Positions 50,527 to 60,202 are shown, counted from the stretch's first letter. The stretch: DNA of 64,000 nucleotides from an uncultured Eubacterium sp. (GCA_934561395.1 CAKTGF010000001.1:310001-374000), one strand, 5' to 3'. Notes: a model not told the origin generated them from the letters alone. Numbers and translations are program-made.

Positions 50527-51954
50527 ATGAAAGTTTTATATGTAGCGTCTGAGGCGTTACCCTTTATGGCATCAGGCGGTTTGGGCGATGTTGCCGGCTC
50601 GCTGCCGGTTGCACTTCGCAAGCGTTTGGTGGGCTGCAGAGTTGTTATGCCCCTTTATGATTCAATCAAGCAGGAATATAAGGACCAAATGAAGTTTATA
50701 ACCTCAATTTCCGTTCCTGTTTCATGGAGAAGGCAATACTGCGGCATTTTTGAGGCAAAGCACAACGGAGTTATCTTCTATTTTCTTGATAACCAATATT
50801 ATTTTAAGCGTGACGGAATATACGGCCACTATGATGACGCAGAGCGCTTTGCGTTTTTTGCAAGAGCGGTTTTGGAGATTATTCCCCACCTTGATTGGAA
50901 ACCGGATATTATCCATTGCAATGATTGGCAAAGTGCTTTGACCCCGTTATATTACAGCATTTATTATGCAAACCAAATCGGTTATGAAAACATTAAAACA
51001 GTTTTCACAATTCACAATATTCAATATCAGGGCAAATACGGCGACGAGCTTTTAAACGATGTTTTGGGTATCGCCCCCGAATACAACAATTTGATTTTGT
51101 ATGACGGACTTGTTAACTTTATGAAGGCGGGCATTGAGTGCGCCAACAAGGTTACCACTGTTTCGCCCACCTATGCTAAGGAAATTTTGGACCCCTGGTT
51201 CAGCTACGGCCTTGACCCGATACTTAACCAAAGGAGCTGGAAGCTTTGCGGCATTTTAAACGGAATTGATACCGAGGGCTACAACCCTGCTACCGACCCC
51301 AACATTGCCGTTAACTATTCAAGTGAAAGCTTTAAAACTGAAAAAGCGGCTAACAAAAAGGCTTTGCAGGAGCAAATGGGTATGGCTGTAAGGGACGATG
51401 TTCCCCTTATTGGCATTGTATCAAGGCTTGCAGGCCATAAGGGCTTTGACCTTATGAAGGAGGTTCTTGAAAAAAGCCTTTGGGAAAGGGATGTTCAATA
51501 TGTTGTGCTCGGCTCAGGTGAATGGCAGTATGAAAGCTTTTTCAGAGAGCTGCATGACAAGTACCCTGACAAGGTAGGCTTGACAATCGGCTTTATCCCC
51601 GAGCTTGCAAGGAAAATTTATGCAGGCGCAGACCTTTTCTTAATGCCCAGCAAGAGCGAGCCATGCGGACTTTCGCAGATGGTTGCCTTAAGATACGGCA
51701 CTCTGCCAATTGTTCGTGAAACAGGTGGCCTTAAGGACTCTATTACCGACTGCGGCGGCGAGGACGGCAACGGCTTTACCTTTAAAACCTATGACGCATA
51801 CGATATGCTTGGCGCAATTTACAGGGGCGTTGAGGCTTACCACGATAAGGACCGTTGGCAGGGCCTTGTAAAGCATGCACTTGAATGTGATATGTCATGG
51901 GGCAAGAGCGCTAACGAATACATTAAGATGTATAAATCCCTTATCAAGGAATAA
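50527..51954 (+). CDS. glgA: Glycogen synthase
   Basis: 475 residues, GT5/GT-B fold. N-terminal KVLYVASEALPFMASGGLGDV with the Gly-Gly ADP-glucose site, IIHCNDWQSAL, and a C-terminal domain with IGIVSRLAGHKGFDL and LMPSKSEPCGLSQMVALRYG carrying the acidic catalytic motif. It extends alpha-1,4 chains from ADP-glucose. AGGAGG precedes the ATG; last gene of the operon, followed by a terminator. Confidence 0.97.
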   Translation: MKVLYVASEALPFMASGGLGDVAGSLPVALRKRLVGCRVVMPLYDSIKQEYKDQMKFITSISVPVSWRRQYCGIFEAKHNGVIFYFLDNQYYFKRDGIYGHYDDAERFAFFARAVLEIIPHLDWKPDIIHCNDWQSALTPLYYSIYYANQIGYENIKTVFTIHNIQYQGKYGDELLNDVLGIAPEYNNLILYDGLVNFMKAGIECANKVTTVSPTYAKEILDPWFSYGLDPILNQRSWKLCGILNGIDTEGYNPATDPNIAVNYSSESFKTEKAANKKALQEQMGMAVRDDVPLIGIVSRLAGHKGFDLMKEVLEKSLWERDVQYVVLGSGEWQYESFFRELHDKYPDKVGLTIGFIPELARKIYAGADLFLMPSKSEPCGLSQMVALRYGTLPIVRETGGLKDSITDCGGEDGNGFTFKTYDAYDMLGAIYRGVEAYHDKDRWQGLVKHALECDMSWGKSANEYIKMYKSLIKE

Positions 51955-51982
51955 TACTTAAAACACAATAATTCTTTACAAA

Positions 51983-52017
51983 AACAGCCCGCTGTGAAAA
52001 AATCACAGCAGGCTGTT
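51983..52017. terminator. Terminator after glgA
   Basis: Stem of about 15 bases AACAGCCcGCTGTGA (51983-51997) / TCACAGCaGGCTGTT (52003-52017) with one mismatch and a 5-base loop, followed by ATTTTTAT on the plus strand and TTTTGTAAAG on the minus strand, so it may also end the convergent methyltransferase transcript. Confidence 0.85.
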
Positions 52018-52033
52018 ATTTTTATATTCTATT

Positions 52034-52780
52034 TTAAACACTGCCGATATATGCCACGGTGCTTGTGGGCACGGTAATATATCCGTCAGTTGAAAAACGG
52101 TCAAAAATTTGATTTATCTCCTTCAAATATTCAGAGTAATTTTCATCACTTTCCTTTAAGGAATAGGAGGATGACAGCACCCTGTTAATATACTGCTGCC
52201 TGTTATATGCTTGGCTGTTATCGGCAGTGAAAATATCACATTTGCCATTAAAAAAGGCGGTGCACTTTTCACTGCTCATTCCATTTGAAAAGCCGTGAAA
52301 TTCAGGGTTATATTCAGCCCTAAGCCGAGCAAGTGCCCTTGTGCACGGAGCGTTTTCATCACGGGAATTATAGATAATTACAACCTTGCCACCCGGTTTA
52401 AGCACACGCCTGCATTCATTTTTAAAGGGCTCCGGCTCAAACCAATGAAAGGCCTGGGCAACCGTTAAATAATCAACGCTTGCCATTGGAATATTCATTT
52501 TATCGGCACTGCCGTTAACGGAAATAAAATTTTCATTGGCCGAAAGCTTTTCCTCGGCTCTTTTTCGCATATCTGTGTTTGGCTCAACGGCATAAACCCT
52601 GTAATTGCAATCAAGCAGCTGTTCGGTAAAAATCCCGGTGCCTGAACCCACATCGGCAAAAACGCTTTTATCGGGAACAAGCACTGTGTTTTTAAGATAT
52701 TCAAAAAGACCAATGGCGTATTTGGGCCTTGCGCTATCGTATATTTGACCCTTGCCGTCAAAACGGTTGGTGTTATCCAT
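52034..52780 (-). CDS. Class I SAM-dependent methyltransferase
   Basis: 248 residues. SAM-binding glycine motif VFADVGSGTGIFTEQLL, acidic VYAVEPNTDM, then VDYLTVAQAFHWFEPEPFKNE and RVLKPGGKVVIIYNSR: a Methyltransf_11 type enzyme. The AQAFHWF pattern recalls the yeast Trm-like/trans-aconitate-type group, but the substrate is unknown. GGGGG lies seven bases before the ATG. Alone between the glg terminator and the terminator of the PAS gene. Confidence 0.9.
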   Translation of the reverse strand: MDNTNRFDGKGQIYDSARPKYAIGLFEYLKNTVLVPDKSVFADVGSGTGIFTEQLLDCNYRVYAVEPNTDMRKRAEEKLSANENFISVNGSADKMNIPMASVDYLTVAQAFHWFEPEPFKNECRRVLKPGGKVVIIYNSRDENAPCTRALARLRAEYNPEFHGFSNGMSSEKCTAFFNGKCDIFTADNSQAYNRQQYINRVLSSSYSLKESDENYSEYLKEINQIFDRFSTDGYITVPTSTVAYIGSV

Positions 52781-52849
52781 TTTATTGCCCCCCTTAAAGC
52801 AAGTTCTTAACTAAATTATATTGCTGATTAAATGCATTGTCAACATAAA

Positions 52850-52877
52850 AGGGCACCGTAATTAACTACGATGCCCT
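52850..52877 (-). terminator. Terminator of the mgsA-hisS-aspS-yfbR-PAS region
   Basis: Eleven-base stem (52850-52860 / 52867-52877) with one G-U on the minus strand, 6-base loop, followed by TTTTATG. Confidence 0.72.
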
Positions 52878-52887
52878 GCTTACTTAT

Positions 52888-53262
52888 TTACATATTATAA
52901 AACTTTTCGTTATCAACATTGCGGTACTCATGCTTTTCATAATAGCCTATCAGCTTATTATCCTCATCCCTCAAAGCAATTATATATACATCCTTGTTTT
53001 GCTTTTGGTTATAAAAGGTGTGAATACGGTTATTATCCTCGCTTTGGCTGAACCAATCAATAACCTTGTTAATCATAATGCGTGACTGCTCGTTATGGCA
53101 GTTAAGAAGATTTTTACCCACAAGGCTGCTGCCGCCCCATTTTTCATAATTTTTAACGGCGGTTTTGTTCATATAAACAATGGTATGCTCCAAATTGCAA
53201 ATTACAACCGAGGTAACATCCTGGTCAATAACGCTTTTAAAATAGCTTTCAAGCTTAATCAA
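52888..53262 (-). CDS. Small PAS-domain protein
   Basis: 124 residues. The one domain reads as a PAS fold: SVIDQDVTSVVICNLEHTIVYMN, KNYEKWGGSSLVGKNLLNCHNE and YIIALRDEDNKLIGYYEKHEY. No output domain is attached, so it may be a stand-alone sensor. The ribosome site AGGAG lies in the end of the upstream yfbR gene, and the start is TTG 53262 (spacing ten) or GTG 53268 (spacing four). It overlaps the yfbR stop region only if the longer start were used. The last gene before the terminator. Confidence 0.75.
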   Translation of the reverse strand: MIKLESYFKSVIDQDVTSVVICNLEHTIVYMNKTAVKNYEKWGGSSLVGKNLLNCHNEQSRIMINKVIDWFSQSEDNNRIHTFYNQKQNKDVYIIALRDEDNKLIGYYEKHEYRNVDNEKFYNM

Positions 53263-53275
53263 AATCACAATTCTC

Positions 53276-53863
53276 CTATTTTGTATGCTCGTCAAGGGTT
53301 AAATAATAGGCTTTCATAAAATGCTTGCAAAAATATCTTACCTCAGGCAAATCAATTTCTGCAATTTTTTGCTCCTGAGATTTAAGGGCAATTTCAAACT
53401 CCTTGTTACCCATTCTGTTTTCCTCAATGCATTTTACAAGGGCGCTGATTTTATCCGCTGCCTTAACCAGCTTCCAAAGCTCCGCATCCTCCTGCTTATG
53501 AGTAAAGAACGGCTCGTAATCTGCCTTAAATTCATCAGGGAGCATTGCCAAAAGCCTGTTGCCTGCCACCGCCTCAATTTCCTTATAAACATTTTTTATT
53601 TCATTGTTATAATACTTAACCGGTGTGGGCATATCCCCTGTTATTACCTCAGTGGTATCGTGATACAGTGCAAGCAAAGCAGCCCTGCTTGCATCATAGC
53701 TTTTACCGAATTTTTTGTTGCCAATAAGGGCAAGGGCGTGGGCTATAACAGCAACCGAATGGCTGTGCTCGGCAATATTTTCCTTTGTAGTGTTTTGCAT
53801 AAGCGCCCAACGGTCAATCATTTTCATACGATTGACCATTGCAAAAAAGTTATATTCTTCCAT
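53276..53863 (-). CDS. yfbR: HD-domain 5'-deoxynucleotidase, YfbR type
   Basis: 195 residues. HD-superfamily metal phosphohydrolase: NIAEHSHSVAVIAHALA with His pair, ALYHDTTEVITGDMPTPVK with the HD motif followed by ETGD-like TGDMP, as in YfbR. YfbR removes phosphate from deoxynucleoside 5'-monophosphates. It starts three bases after aspS with AAAGGA as ribosome site, so it is translationally coupled. Confidence 0.9.
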   Translation of the reverse strand: MEEYNFFAMVNRMKMIDRWALMQNTTKENIAEHSHSVAVIAHALALIGNKKFGKSYDASRAALLALYHDTTEVITGDMPTPVKYYNNEIKNVYKEIEAVAGNRLLAMLPDEFKADYEPFFTHKQEDAELWKLVKAADKISALVKCIEENRMGNKEFEIALKSQEQKIAEIDLPEVRYFCKHFMKAYYLTLDEHTK

Positions 53864-53866
53864 AAA

Positions 53867-55642
53867 TTAATCCTTTAAATCAATTCCTAATTCGTCAAGC
53901 TGAATATCGTCAATAAACGACGGAGCGCCGCTCATGGGCTCGCTTGCATTTTGAACTTTGGGAAATGCAATAACATCACGCAGCGAATCGGTTTTGCAAA
54001 TAAGCATTGCAAGCCTGTCAAGGCCAATACCCATTCCGCCGTGAGGCGGTGCGGCATAATGATATGCGTCAACAAGGAAGCCGAATTTAGCGTCAATCTC
54101 CTCCTGCTCCATACCCAGCAGCTCAAACATTTTGTTTTGGAGCTCACAATCGGTAATTCTCATTGAGCCTGAGGAAAGCTCTGTGCCGTTTAATACAAGG
54201 TCAAAGGCCTGTGCCTTAACCTTTGATTTATCAGTATCAAGATACTGAATACTCTCATCCATAGGCATTGTAAAGGGGTGGTGAGCGGCAACCCACTCGC
54301 CGCTTTCTTCGTCAAGTTCAAAGAAAGGCATCTCGGTAATCCAAAGGAAGTTCCACTTATCCTCGGGGATAATTTGAAGCTCCTTTGCAACAATAAGACG
54401 AAGTGCACCCATAATTGTAAGTGCCTTGCGTGCTTTATCAGAAACGATGAACACAACATCGCCCTGCTCAGCACCAAGCTGTGCCAAAAGCTCGTTAAGC
54501 TCGCCCTCCTTTAAAAACTTGTTAAAGGAGCAGTTAGGCTCTTGGTCAGCCCAACGAATATAGGCAAGACCCTTTGCGCCGATACCCTTTGCATGCTCTG
54601 TTAATTTGTCAATTTTCTTTCTTGTGTAAGCCTGTGCGGCATTTTTGGCAACAATTGCCTTAACTGCGCCGCCCTCTGCAATGGCGTTTTTAAACACTAC
54701 AAAATCGGTTTTGTCTGCCCAAGAGGAAATATCCTCAATAAGCATATCAAAACGGGTATCCGGCTTGTCGGAGCCGTATTTGTTCATAGCGTCGGCAAAG
54801 GTCATTCTCGGCAAATGTGCCGGAACATCAACATCAATGGTTTCCTTCATAAGCTTTGAAATAAAGCCCTCTGCCATTGCCATAATATCGTCGCAATCAA
54901 CAAAGCTCATTTCAAGGTCAATTTGAGTAAATTCAGGCTGGCGGTCTGCACGCAAATCCTCATCCCTAAAGCAACGGGCAAGCTGGATGTATCTGTCAAA
55001 ACCTGCAATCATAGTGAGCTGCTTGTAAATTTGCGGGGATTGGGGCAAAGCGTAAAACTTGCCGTTATGCACTCTTGAAGGGACAACATAGTCCCTTGCG
55101 CCCTCAGGTGTTGATTTAATCATCATCGGGGTCTCAATCTCGATAAAATCGTTGGCGTAAAAATATTCTCTTGCGATTTTTGCGATTTTGTGGCGCATTA
55201 AAATATTTTTTGTGAGCCTTTCGTTTCTAAGGTTAAGATACCTGTACTTTAAGGTTGTATCCTCACCCACCTTGTCGCTTTTTTCAATTTCAAAGGGGGG
55301 AGTTTGCGCCTTTGACACAATTCTGAAATCGGTAACGATTACCTCTATATCCCCTGTGGGAATATCCTTATTCTTGCTTTCACGCTCGGCAACGGTGCCC
55401 ACTGCGGCAACAACATATTCGCTGCGAACAGACTGTGCTTTTGCAAAAACCTCCCTGTCTGTTTGGTCGTTAAAGGAAAGCTGAATAATACCTGTTCTGT
55501 CCCTTAAATCAATAAAGATAAGGTTGCCAAGGTCACGCTGCCTTTGCACCCAACCGAAAACCGTTATTGTTTCGCCCACATTTGAAACATCAAATTTGGC
55601 GCAGTAATCGGTTCTTTTTAATCCTTTAATTGTATCTGCCAT
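53867..55642 (-). CDS. aspS: Aspartyl-tRNA synthetase
   Basis: 591 residues, bacterial type. N-terminal OB-fold (VFGWVQRQRDLGNLIFIDLRD), class II motif 2 (ARCFRDEDLRADRQPEFTQIDLEMSF, in parts), the GAD insertion domain (about 290-410) and motif 3 GMGIGLDRLAMLI. It charges tRNA-Asp; a non-discriminating role with tRNA-Asn cannot be excluded. The ATG overlaps the hisS stop by one base (TAATG), with GGAGG ten bases upstream inside hisS. Confidence 0.97.
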   Translation of the reverse strand: MADTIKGLKRTDYCAKFDVSNVGETITVFGWVQRQRDLGNLIFIDLRDRTGIIQLSFNDQTDREVFAKAQSVRSEYVVAAVGTVAERESKNKDIPTGDIEVIVTDFRIVSKAQTPPFEIEKSDKVGEDTTLKYRYLNLRNERLTKNILMRHKIAKIAREYFYANDFIEIETPMMIKSTPEGARDYVVPSRVHNGKFYALPQSPQIYKQLTMIAGFDRYIQLARCFRDEDLRADRQPEFTQIDLEMSFVDCDDIMAMAEGFISKLMKETIDVDVPAHLPRMTFADAMNKYGSDKPDTRFDMLIEDISSWADKTDFVVFKNAIAEGGAVKAIVAKNAAQAYTRKKIDKLTEHAKGIGAKGLAYIRWADQEPNCSFNKFLKEGELNELLAQLGAEQGDVVFIVSDKARKALTIMGALRLIVAKELQIIPEDKWNFLWITEMPFFELDEESGEWVAAHHPFTMPMDESIQYLDTDKSKVKAQAFDLVLNGTELSSGSMRITDCELQNKMFELLGMEQEEIDAKFGFLVDAYHYAAPPHGGMGIGLDRLAMLICKTDSLRDVIAFPKVQNASEPMSGAPSFIDDIQLDELGIDLKD

Positions 55643-56982
55643 TATTCGTTACCTCCAAAAAGAGTGTTAAAATCAAAAGCCTCGCCGTTAATTTCCAAAT
55701 CCTTTAATGCATCGTCCATGCTGATTCTGTAAAAGCCGTTAACAAAGGTTTCAAGGCTGATTTCATTTTTCTCGCCTGTTGTCATATTCTTAAGCTCTGC
55801 CTTGTCGGTTTCAATTTCGTTATCGCCTATAACAACATTAAACCTTGCGCCCACCTTGTCGGCATATTTCATTTGTGCACGGATTGAGCGGTCGTTAAGG
55901 TCATACAATACAGAAAAGCCCTCTTCACGCATATCCTTAGCAATTTCAACAGCCTTAAGCTTTGCCTTGTCGCCCATTGCAACAATGAAAAGGTCTGCCT
56001 TGCCTGCATCCGGGTATTCGCAGCCTTGTGCATCCATAACCAGCTGCAATCTTTCAAGACCCATTCCAAATCCCAGGGACGGTGTTTTTTGGCCGCCCAG
56101 CTCCTCAATTAAGCCGTCGTATCTTCCGCCGCCGCAAACAGTTCCCTGTGCGCCGATTGAATCGGCAATAAACTCAAAAACGGTTTTGGTGTAATAATCC
56201 AAGCCCCTTACAATTTGGGGATTAACCGTGTATTCAATATTCATTGCGCCGAGGTATTTTTTTACATTCTCAAAATGCTCCCTGCAATCATCGCAAAGAT
56301 AATCAAGAACAACAGGTGCGCCTGCGGCAATTTCACTGCAAACAGGGCTTTTGCAATCAAGAATACGCATGGGGTTTCTGTCAAGCCTGTCATGGCAGGT
56401 GTCGCAAAGCTCGTCCTTACGGGCGCCGAAATATTCCTTAAGCGCCTTGTGGTATTCCCCACGGCATGTTGGGCAGCCGATAGAATTTATTTCAAGGTGC
56501 AAATCCTTAACGCCCAATTCATCAAACACATTTTTGGCAAGTGAAATCATCTCGGCGTCTGCCAAGGGAGATGTGGCGCCGAAGCACTCAATGCCAAACT
56601 GATGAAATTCTCTGAGCCTGCCTGCCTGGGGCTTTTCATACCTGTAGCAGGATGTTAAATAACAAATTTTTTGGGGCAGAGCCTCGTTACAAAGGCCGTT
56701 TTCCAAAAATGCCCTTGCGGCGCCTGAGGTGCCCTCCGGGCGCAGAGTAATTGACCTGCCACCCTTATCATCAAAGGTATACATTTCCTTTTGAACAACA
56801 TCCGTTGTGTCGCCCACACCCCTTTGGAAAAGCTCGGTGTGCTCAAAAACAGGTGTTCTCATTTCCTTATAGCCGAATTTTTCCGCAACAGAAAGGCAGG
56901 TTGACTCAATATACTGGTTTTTATACGATTCAGCCGGCAAAATATCCTTAGTGCCTTTAATAGCCTTGGTAATTAACGCCAT
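55642..56982 (-). CDS. hisS: Histidyl-tRNA synthetase
   Basis: 446 residues. Start KAIKGTKDILPAESYKNQYIE, motif 2 YRYEKPQAGRLREFHQFGIE, His-specific motifs RGLDYYTKTVFEF and GGGRYDGLIEELGG, and a C-terminal anticodon domain. It charges tRNA-His. ATG 56982 has AGGAG eight bases upstream; the frame extends 13 codons further. hisS-aspS is a common pair in Firmicutes. Confidence 0.97.
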   Translation of the reverse strand: MALITKAIKGTKDILPAESYKNQYIESTCLSVAEKFGYKEMRTPVFEHTELFQRGVGDTTDVVQKEMYTFDDKGGRSITLRPEGTSGAARAFLENGLCNEALPQKICYLTSCYRYEKPQAGRLREFHQFGIECFGATSPLADAEMISLAKNVFDELGVKDLHLEINSIGCPTCRGEYHKALKEYFGARKDELCDTCHDRLDRNPMRILDCKSPVCSEIAAGAPVVLDYLCDDCREHFENVKKYLGAMNIEYTVNPQIVRGLDYYTKTVFEFIADSIGAQGTVCGGGRYDGLIEELGGQKTPSLGFGMGLERLQLVMDAQGCEYPDAGKADLFIVAMGDKAKLKAVEIAKDMREEGFSVLYDLNDRSIRAQMKYADKVGARFNVVIGDNEIETDKAELKNMTTGEKNEISLETFVNGFYRISMDDALKDLEINGEAFDFNTLFGGNE

Positions 56983-57009
56983 TGTATTTTCTCCTATAAC
57001 AAGTTTTAT

Positions 57010-57034
57010 GGGTGACAGCACTTGTCCGTCACCC
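57010..57034. other. Hairpin without T-run between mgsA and hisS
   Basis: Perfect 7-base stem GGGTGAC (57010-57016) / GTCACCC (57028-57034), 11-base loop. On the minus strand it is followed by ATAAAACTT, so it is a poor terminator; readthrough from mgsA into hisS is likely, and the hairpin may be an RNA-processing or attenuation element. Confidence 0.35.
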
Positions 57035-57045
57035 AGATTAAAGTT

Positions 57046-57459
57046 TTATTTTTTATTGTAGCGAGGATTTACAATCTCTCTCCATTCAAAATCGCCTCGT
57101 TCAACGCCCATAATAAGAGCCTCCGCCGTAGCAATGTTGGTTGCAAACGGAATGTTGTGAACGTCGCAAAGACGAAGTAAATCGTTATCGTTAGGCTCGT
57201 GTGGCTTTGGTGTTAACGGGTCACGGAAGAAAATCAACAAATCAATTTCGTTGCAGGCAATTCTGCTGGCAATTTGCTGGCCGCCGCCCTGTGCACCGCT
57301 TAAAAAGCAGTTAACATCAAGACCTGTAGCCTCCTTAACAAGCTTACCGGTTGTACCGGTTGCACAAACGTCATGACGACTGATTATGCCACAATATGCA
57401 ATACAAAACTGAACCAAAAGCTCTTTTTTTGCATCATGTGCAATAAGTGCAATATTCAT
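57046..57459 (-). CDS. mgsA: Methylglyoxal synthase
   Basis: 137 residues, usual length. Start MNIALIAHDAKKELLVQFC, then CATGTTGKLVKEATGL (phosphate site), SGAQGGGQQIASRI, and LIFFRDPLTPKPHEPNDNDLLRLCDVH. It converts dihydroxyacetone phosphate to methylglyoxal and phosphate. In many Clostridia it sits at the end of mre-mrd-min clusters; here it has its own promoter and GGAGG before the ATG, and no min genes intervene. Confidence 0.96.
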   Translation of the reverse strand: MNIALIAHDAKKELLVQFCIAYCGIISRHDVCATGTTGKLVKEATGLDVNCFLSGAQGGGQQIASRIACNEIDLLIFFRDPLTPKPHEPNDNDLLRLCDVHNIPFATNIATAEALIMGVERGDFEWREIVNPRYNKK

Positions 57460-57512
57460 AAATACCCTCCAATATCGTCGAAAACGAGAGAATTAACTCC
57501 ATTAACAATAAA

Positions 57513-57541
57513 ATAATACCACAAATCATCACTTTTAACAA
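57513..57541 (-). promoter_or_regulatory. Promoter of mgsA
   Basis: Minus-strand TTGTTA (57536-57541), 17-base spacer, TATTAT (57513-57518). It overlaps an A/T-only hairpin that may end the mrdA transcript. Confidence 0.5.
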
Positions 57542-57568
57542 GAAAAAATTATATTTTTCTTATATTTA

Positions 57569-59611
57569 TCAGTATAACAGGGTTGATTCCTTTTGAGCCT
57601 TTTGCTCGGTGGAATTATGGGTGTAGTAATAATCAATTATGGAGGAGGTTATCTCCGCCGTTGATGTACCCGAGCCTGCCAGCTCAATTGCAGAGGCAAT
57701 GCTGATTTCAGGGTTCTCGTAGGGGGCAAAGCTGATAAGAAAGCCGTTGTTGTGCTTAACGTCGTTTACAACTACCTGCGATGTACCTGTTTTACAAGCC
57801 ACTTTAACATCAAGCCTGTTAAAAATACTTGAGGGAGCGCCGTCGGTGGCAACCATTCGCATGCCCTCACGAACAATTTTCAAATTCTTGTCGCTCACAT
57901 CAACATTTTGCACAACATTTGCCCCGGTGTCGCTTACCAAGCCTGTTGCGTTTGAAATTGTTGACTTAACAAAATGCATGTTATACCTTGTTCCGCCGTT
58001 TGCAATTGTTGAGCAGTAGTTTGCAAGCTGAAGGGGTGTTAAAAGGTTATCCGACTGGCCGATAGCCGCCTGAACGGTATCGCCGGGGGTCCAAATTCTG
58101 TTATACTTTTGCCTGTATTCAGGGCCTGCAAGTATTCCCTTTGCCTCGGGAATTTCAACCCCTGTTTTTTGGCCTATGCCAAACATTTTGGCGTACATAT
58201 TCATTTTTTCAATGCCAAGCCCTTGGGCACAGTTGTAGAAAAATACATTGCAGGAATGTTGAAGCGCCCTTTTAACATTCAAGCCGCCGTGGCTGTCAAG
58301 GCAGCCAAAGCTCATATTCTTAACCCTGAAGGTGCCGTTGCAATAAAACACCGAGTCCTCTTTAATAACGCCCTCCTGCAATGCGGCAGACGCCATTAAT
58401 GGCTTAAAGGTTGAACCGGGGGCGTAAGTACCCAATGCAAAGCGGTTATAAAGGGGAGTTTGAGTATCGGACGCAAGCTGTGAATACTTGTCATAATAAT
58501 CGTTAAGGTCGTAGCTTGGGTAGCTTGCCGCCGCCAAAACCTCGCCTGTGTTGCAATCCTCAACAACAACCGCACCTGTTGAGCGTGTGGCAGAAACGGT
58601 TTTACAGGTTTCCTCCAGCTTTTCCTGGGCAACCTTTTGCAGCTCCTTATTAATGGTTAAAACCACCGTGTCGCCCTGAACAGGCTCCTTGGTTATCTCC
58701 TCGGTAACATTTCCGTTAGTGTCAATGGTAATGGTTTTTTCGCCGGGAGTGCCCCTTAAATTTTCCTCGCAGGCCGATTCAATGCCCGATTCGCCGATTT
58801 CGTCATCTATGCCATAGCCGGAGTCCTTAAGTTTTTCGTACTCCTCAGCATTAATTTTTCTTATGGTGCCCAAAATGTGGGGTGCAAGGGTGGAATCTAC
58901 ATATTCACGGTATGCCACCACCTGAACATCTGCACCCAGGTATTTTGCGGTGTTTTCCTTAATGGTTGCAACAGTTTCGTAGCTCACATCATCCGCAATG
59001 GTTACAGGGTTTGAAACGGAAAACAAAAGTCTTGTAAGCTCGTATCTGATATTACCTATTTCCAAAGCGGTTTCAACGCCGTATTTTGACAAATAATCTT
59101 CAAGGCCGTATTTTTCAACCATTGCGTCAAAGCAGTTTTGCGCCGTTGCATAGGGCTGAAGATTAAGCATATCCGCACTTTTCATGGTTTTGATTGCGGA
59201 TTCGTATTTATCATCGTCGGCCTCGGTAATAAATGCCACTTTGCCGTTTTTGTTCATTTTTAAGGGGAGATTGTGAACATACTCCTCGTTATTTTTGTTA
59301 AAAAGCTGAATTAAGCTGTAAACAATTTGATTTCTCTGCTCGTTATCCGATGATGAGGGAAAATATGCCGCATCAAGAATTATGCTGTTACCCTGGCGGT
59401 TTGTAACAAGGGGGTTGCCGTTTCTGTCAACAATTTCGCCACGGGCAGCCTCGATTGATACTGTGTACTTTTTCACTGTATTATTTTGTGCGGCATAATA
59501 TTCGTTGTTTTTAACCTGAATGTTAAAAAGGTCATAGCAAAAGCCGCAGAAAACCGAAATAACCAACAGAATTGCCACAGTGCTTCGGCCGCTTTTATAA
59601 ATGCTTTTCAC
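57569..59611 (-). CDS. mrdA: Penicillin-binding protein 2 (transpeptidase, elongation)
   Basis: 680 residues. One N-terminal membrane helix (STVAILLVISVFCGFCYDL), a pedestal/dimerisation domain (residues about 55-320) and a transpeptidase domain with GTYAPGSTFKPLMA (SxxK nucleophile), QHSCNVFFYN (SxN) and CKTGTSQVV (KTG). It crosslinks peptidoglycan in the elongasome. Start is GTG at 59611 with AAGGGGGG seven bases upstream. It follows mreBCD by 42 bases. Confidence 0.95.
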   Translation of the reverse strand: MKSIYKSGRSTVAILLVISVFCGFCYDLFNIQVKNNEYYAAQNNTVKKYTVSIEAARGEIVDRNGNPLVTNRQGNSIILDAAYFPSSSDNEQRNQIVYSLIQLFNKNNEEYVHNLPLKMNKNGKVAFITEADDDKYESAIKTMKSADMLNLQPYATAQNCFDAMVEKYGLEDYLSKYGVETALEIGNIRYELTRLLFSVSNPVTIADDVSYETVATIKENTAKYLGADVQVVAYREYVDSTLAPHILGTIRKINAEEYEKLKDSGYGIDDEIGESGIESACEENLRGTPGEKTITIDTNGNVTEEITKEPVQGDTVVLTINKELQKVAQEKLEETCKTVSATRSTGAVVVEDCNTGEVLAAASYPSYDLNDYYDKYSQLASDTQTPLYNRFALGTYAPGSTFKPLMASAALQEGVIKEDSVFYCNGTFRVKNMSFGCLDSHGGLNVKRALQHSCNVFFYNCAQGLGIEKMNMYAKMFGIGQKTGVEIPEAKGILAGPEYRQKYNRIWTPGDTVQAAIGQSDNLLTPLQLANYCSTIANGGTRYNMHFVKSTISNATGLVSDTGANVVQNVDVSDKNLKIVREGMRMVATDGAPSSIFNRLDVKVACKTGTSQVVVNDVKHNNGFLISFAPYENPEISIASAIELAGSGTSTAEITSSIIDYYYTHNSTEQKAQKESTLLY

Positions 59612-59653
59612 AGTATCGCCCCCCTTCAAGGCATTTTAGTATGTAATCAAAAA

Positions 59654-60184
59654 TTATTCTTCAATTTTTTTGCTGAACCCGACCTTTCGCTTTATGGGCT
59701 TTAGCACAAGGCATGCAATAAACGACATTACCGAGGTGTAAATCATACTTGGAATATAAAAATACCAAATGCTTTCAGCGCTGCCCTCGCTGGGATTAAT
59801 AACCATAAACAGCAGCCAATAGCACAAGCAGTAAAGCACATTTGCTATAACCGCACCCACAAGCTGCATCCAAAAGGTTGCCCTAAACAAAAACTCCGTG
59901 CATGATGCCAATATGTAACACATAATTGTAAAGAACACCATATTAAATCCCATGTGCCTTACGGCAAGGCAATCCCATGCAAGACCGGCAAGCAGGCCCA
60001 AAAGCGCCGCTATTTTAGGGTCTTCGTCAATTGTTAAAATAACCGTTACCGGAATAAGGAAAAAGCACCTTGCCCCATTGATTTCGGGGAACAGGCCGTT
60101 AACGCTTTGGAAAATCTCTGCCAATAAAATCAAAAGGCAATAGACCGAATATTTAATTGTCATTTGCTTTTTTGACAGTTTCAT
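59654..60184 (-). CDS. mreD: Rod-shape determining protein MreD
   Basis: 176 residues, five to six membrane helices, with INGARCFFLIPVTVILTIDEDPK and LLAGLAWDCLAVRHMGFNMVFFTI typical of MreD. It is the membrane partner of MreC. AGGAAG precedes the ATG; 18 bases after mreC. Confidence 0.9.
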   Translation of the reverse strand: MKLSKKQMTIKYSVYCLLILLAEIFQSVNGLFPEINGARCFFLIPVTVILTIDEDPKIAALLGLLAGLAWDCLAVRHMGFNMVFFTIMCYILASCTEFLFRATFWMQLVGAVIANVLYCLCYWLLFMVINPSEGSAESIWYFYIPSMIYTSVMSFIACLVLKPIKRKVGFSKKIEE

Positions 60185-60202
60185 AAAAAATTCTTCCTAA
60201 AA

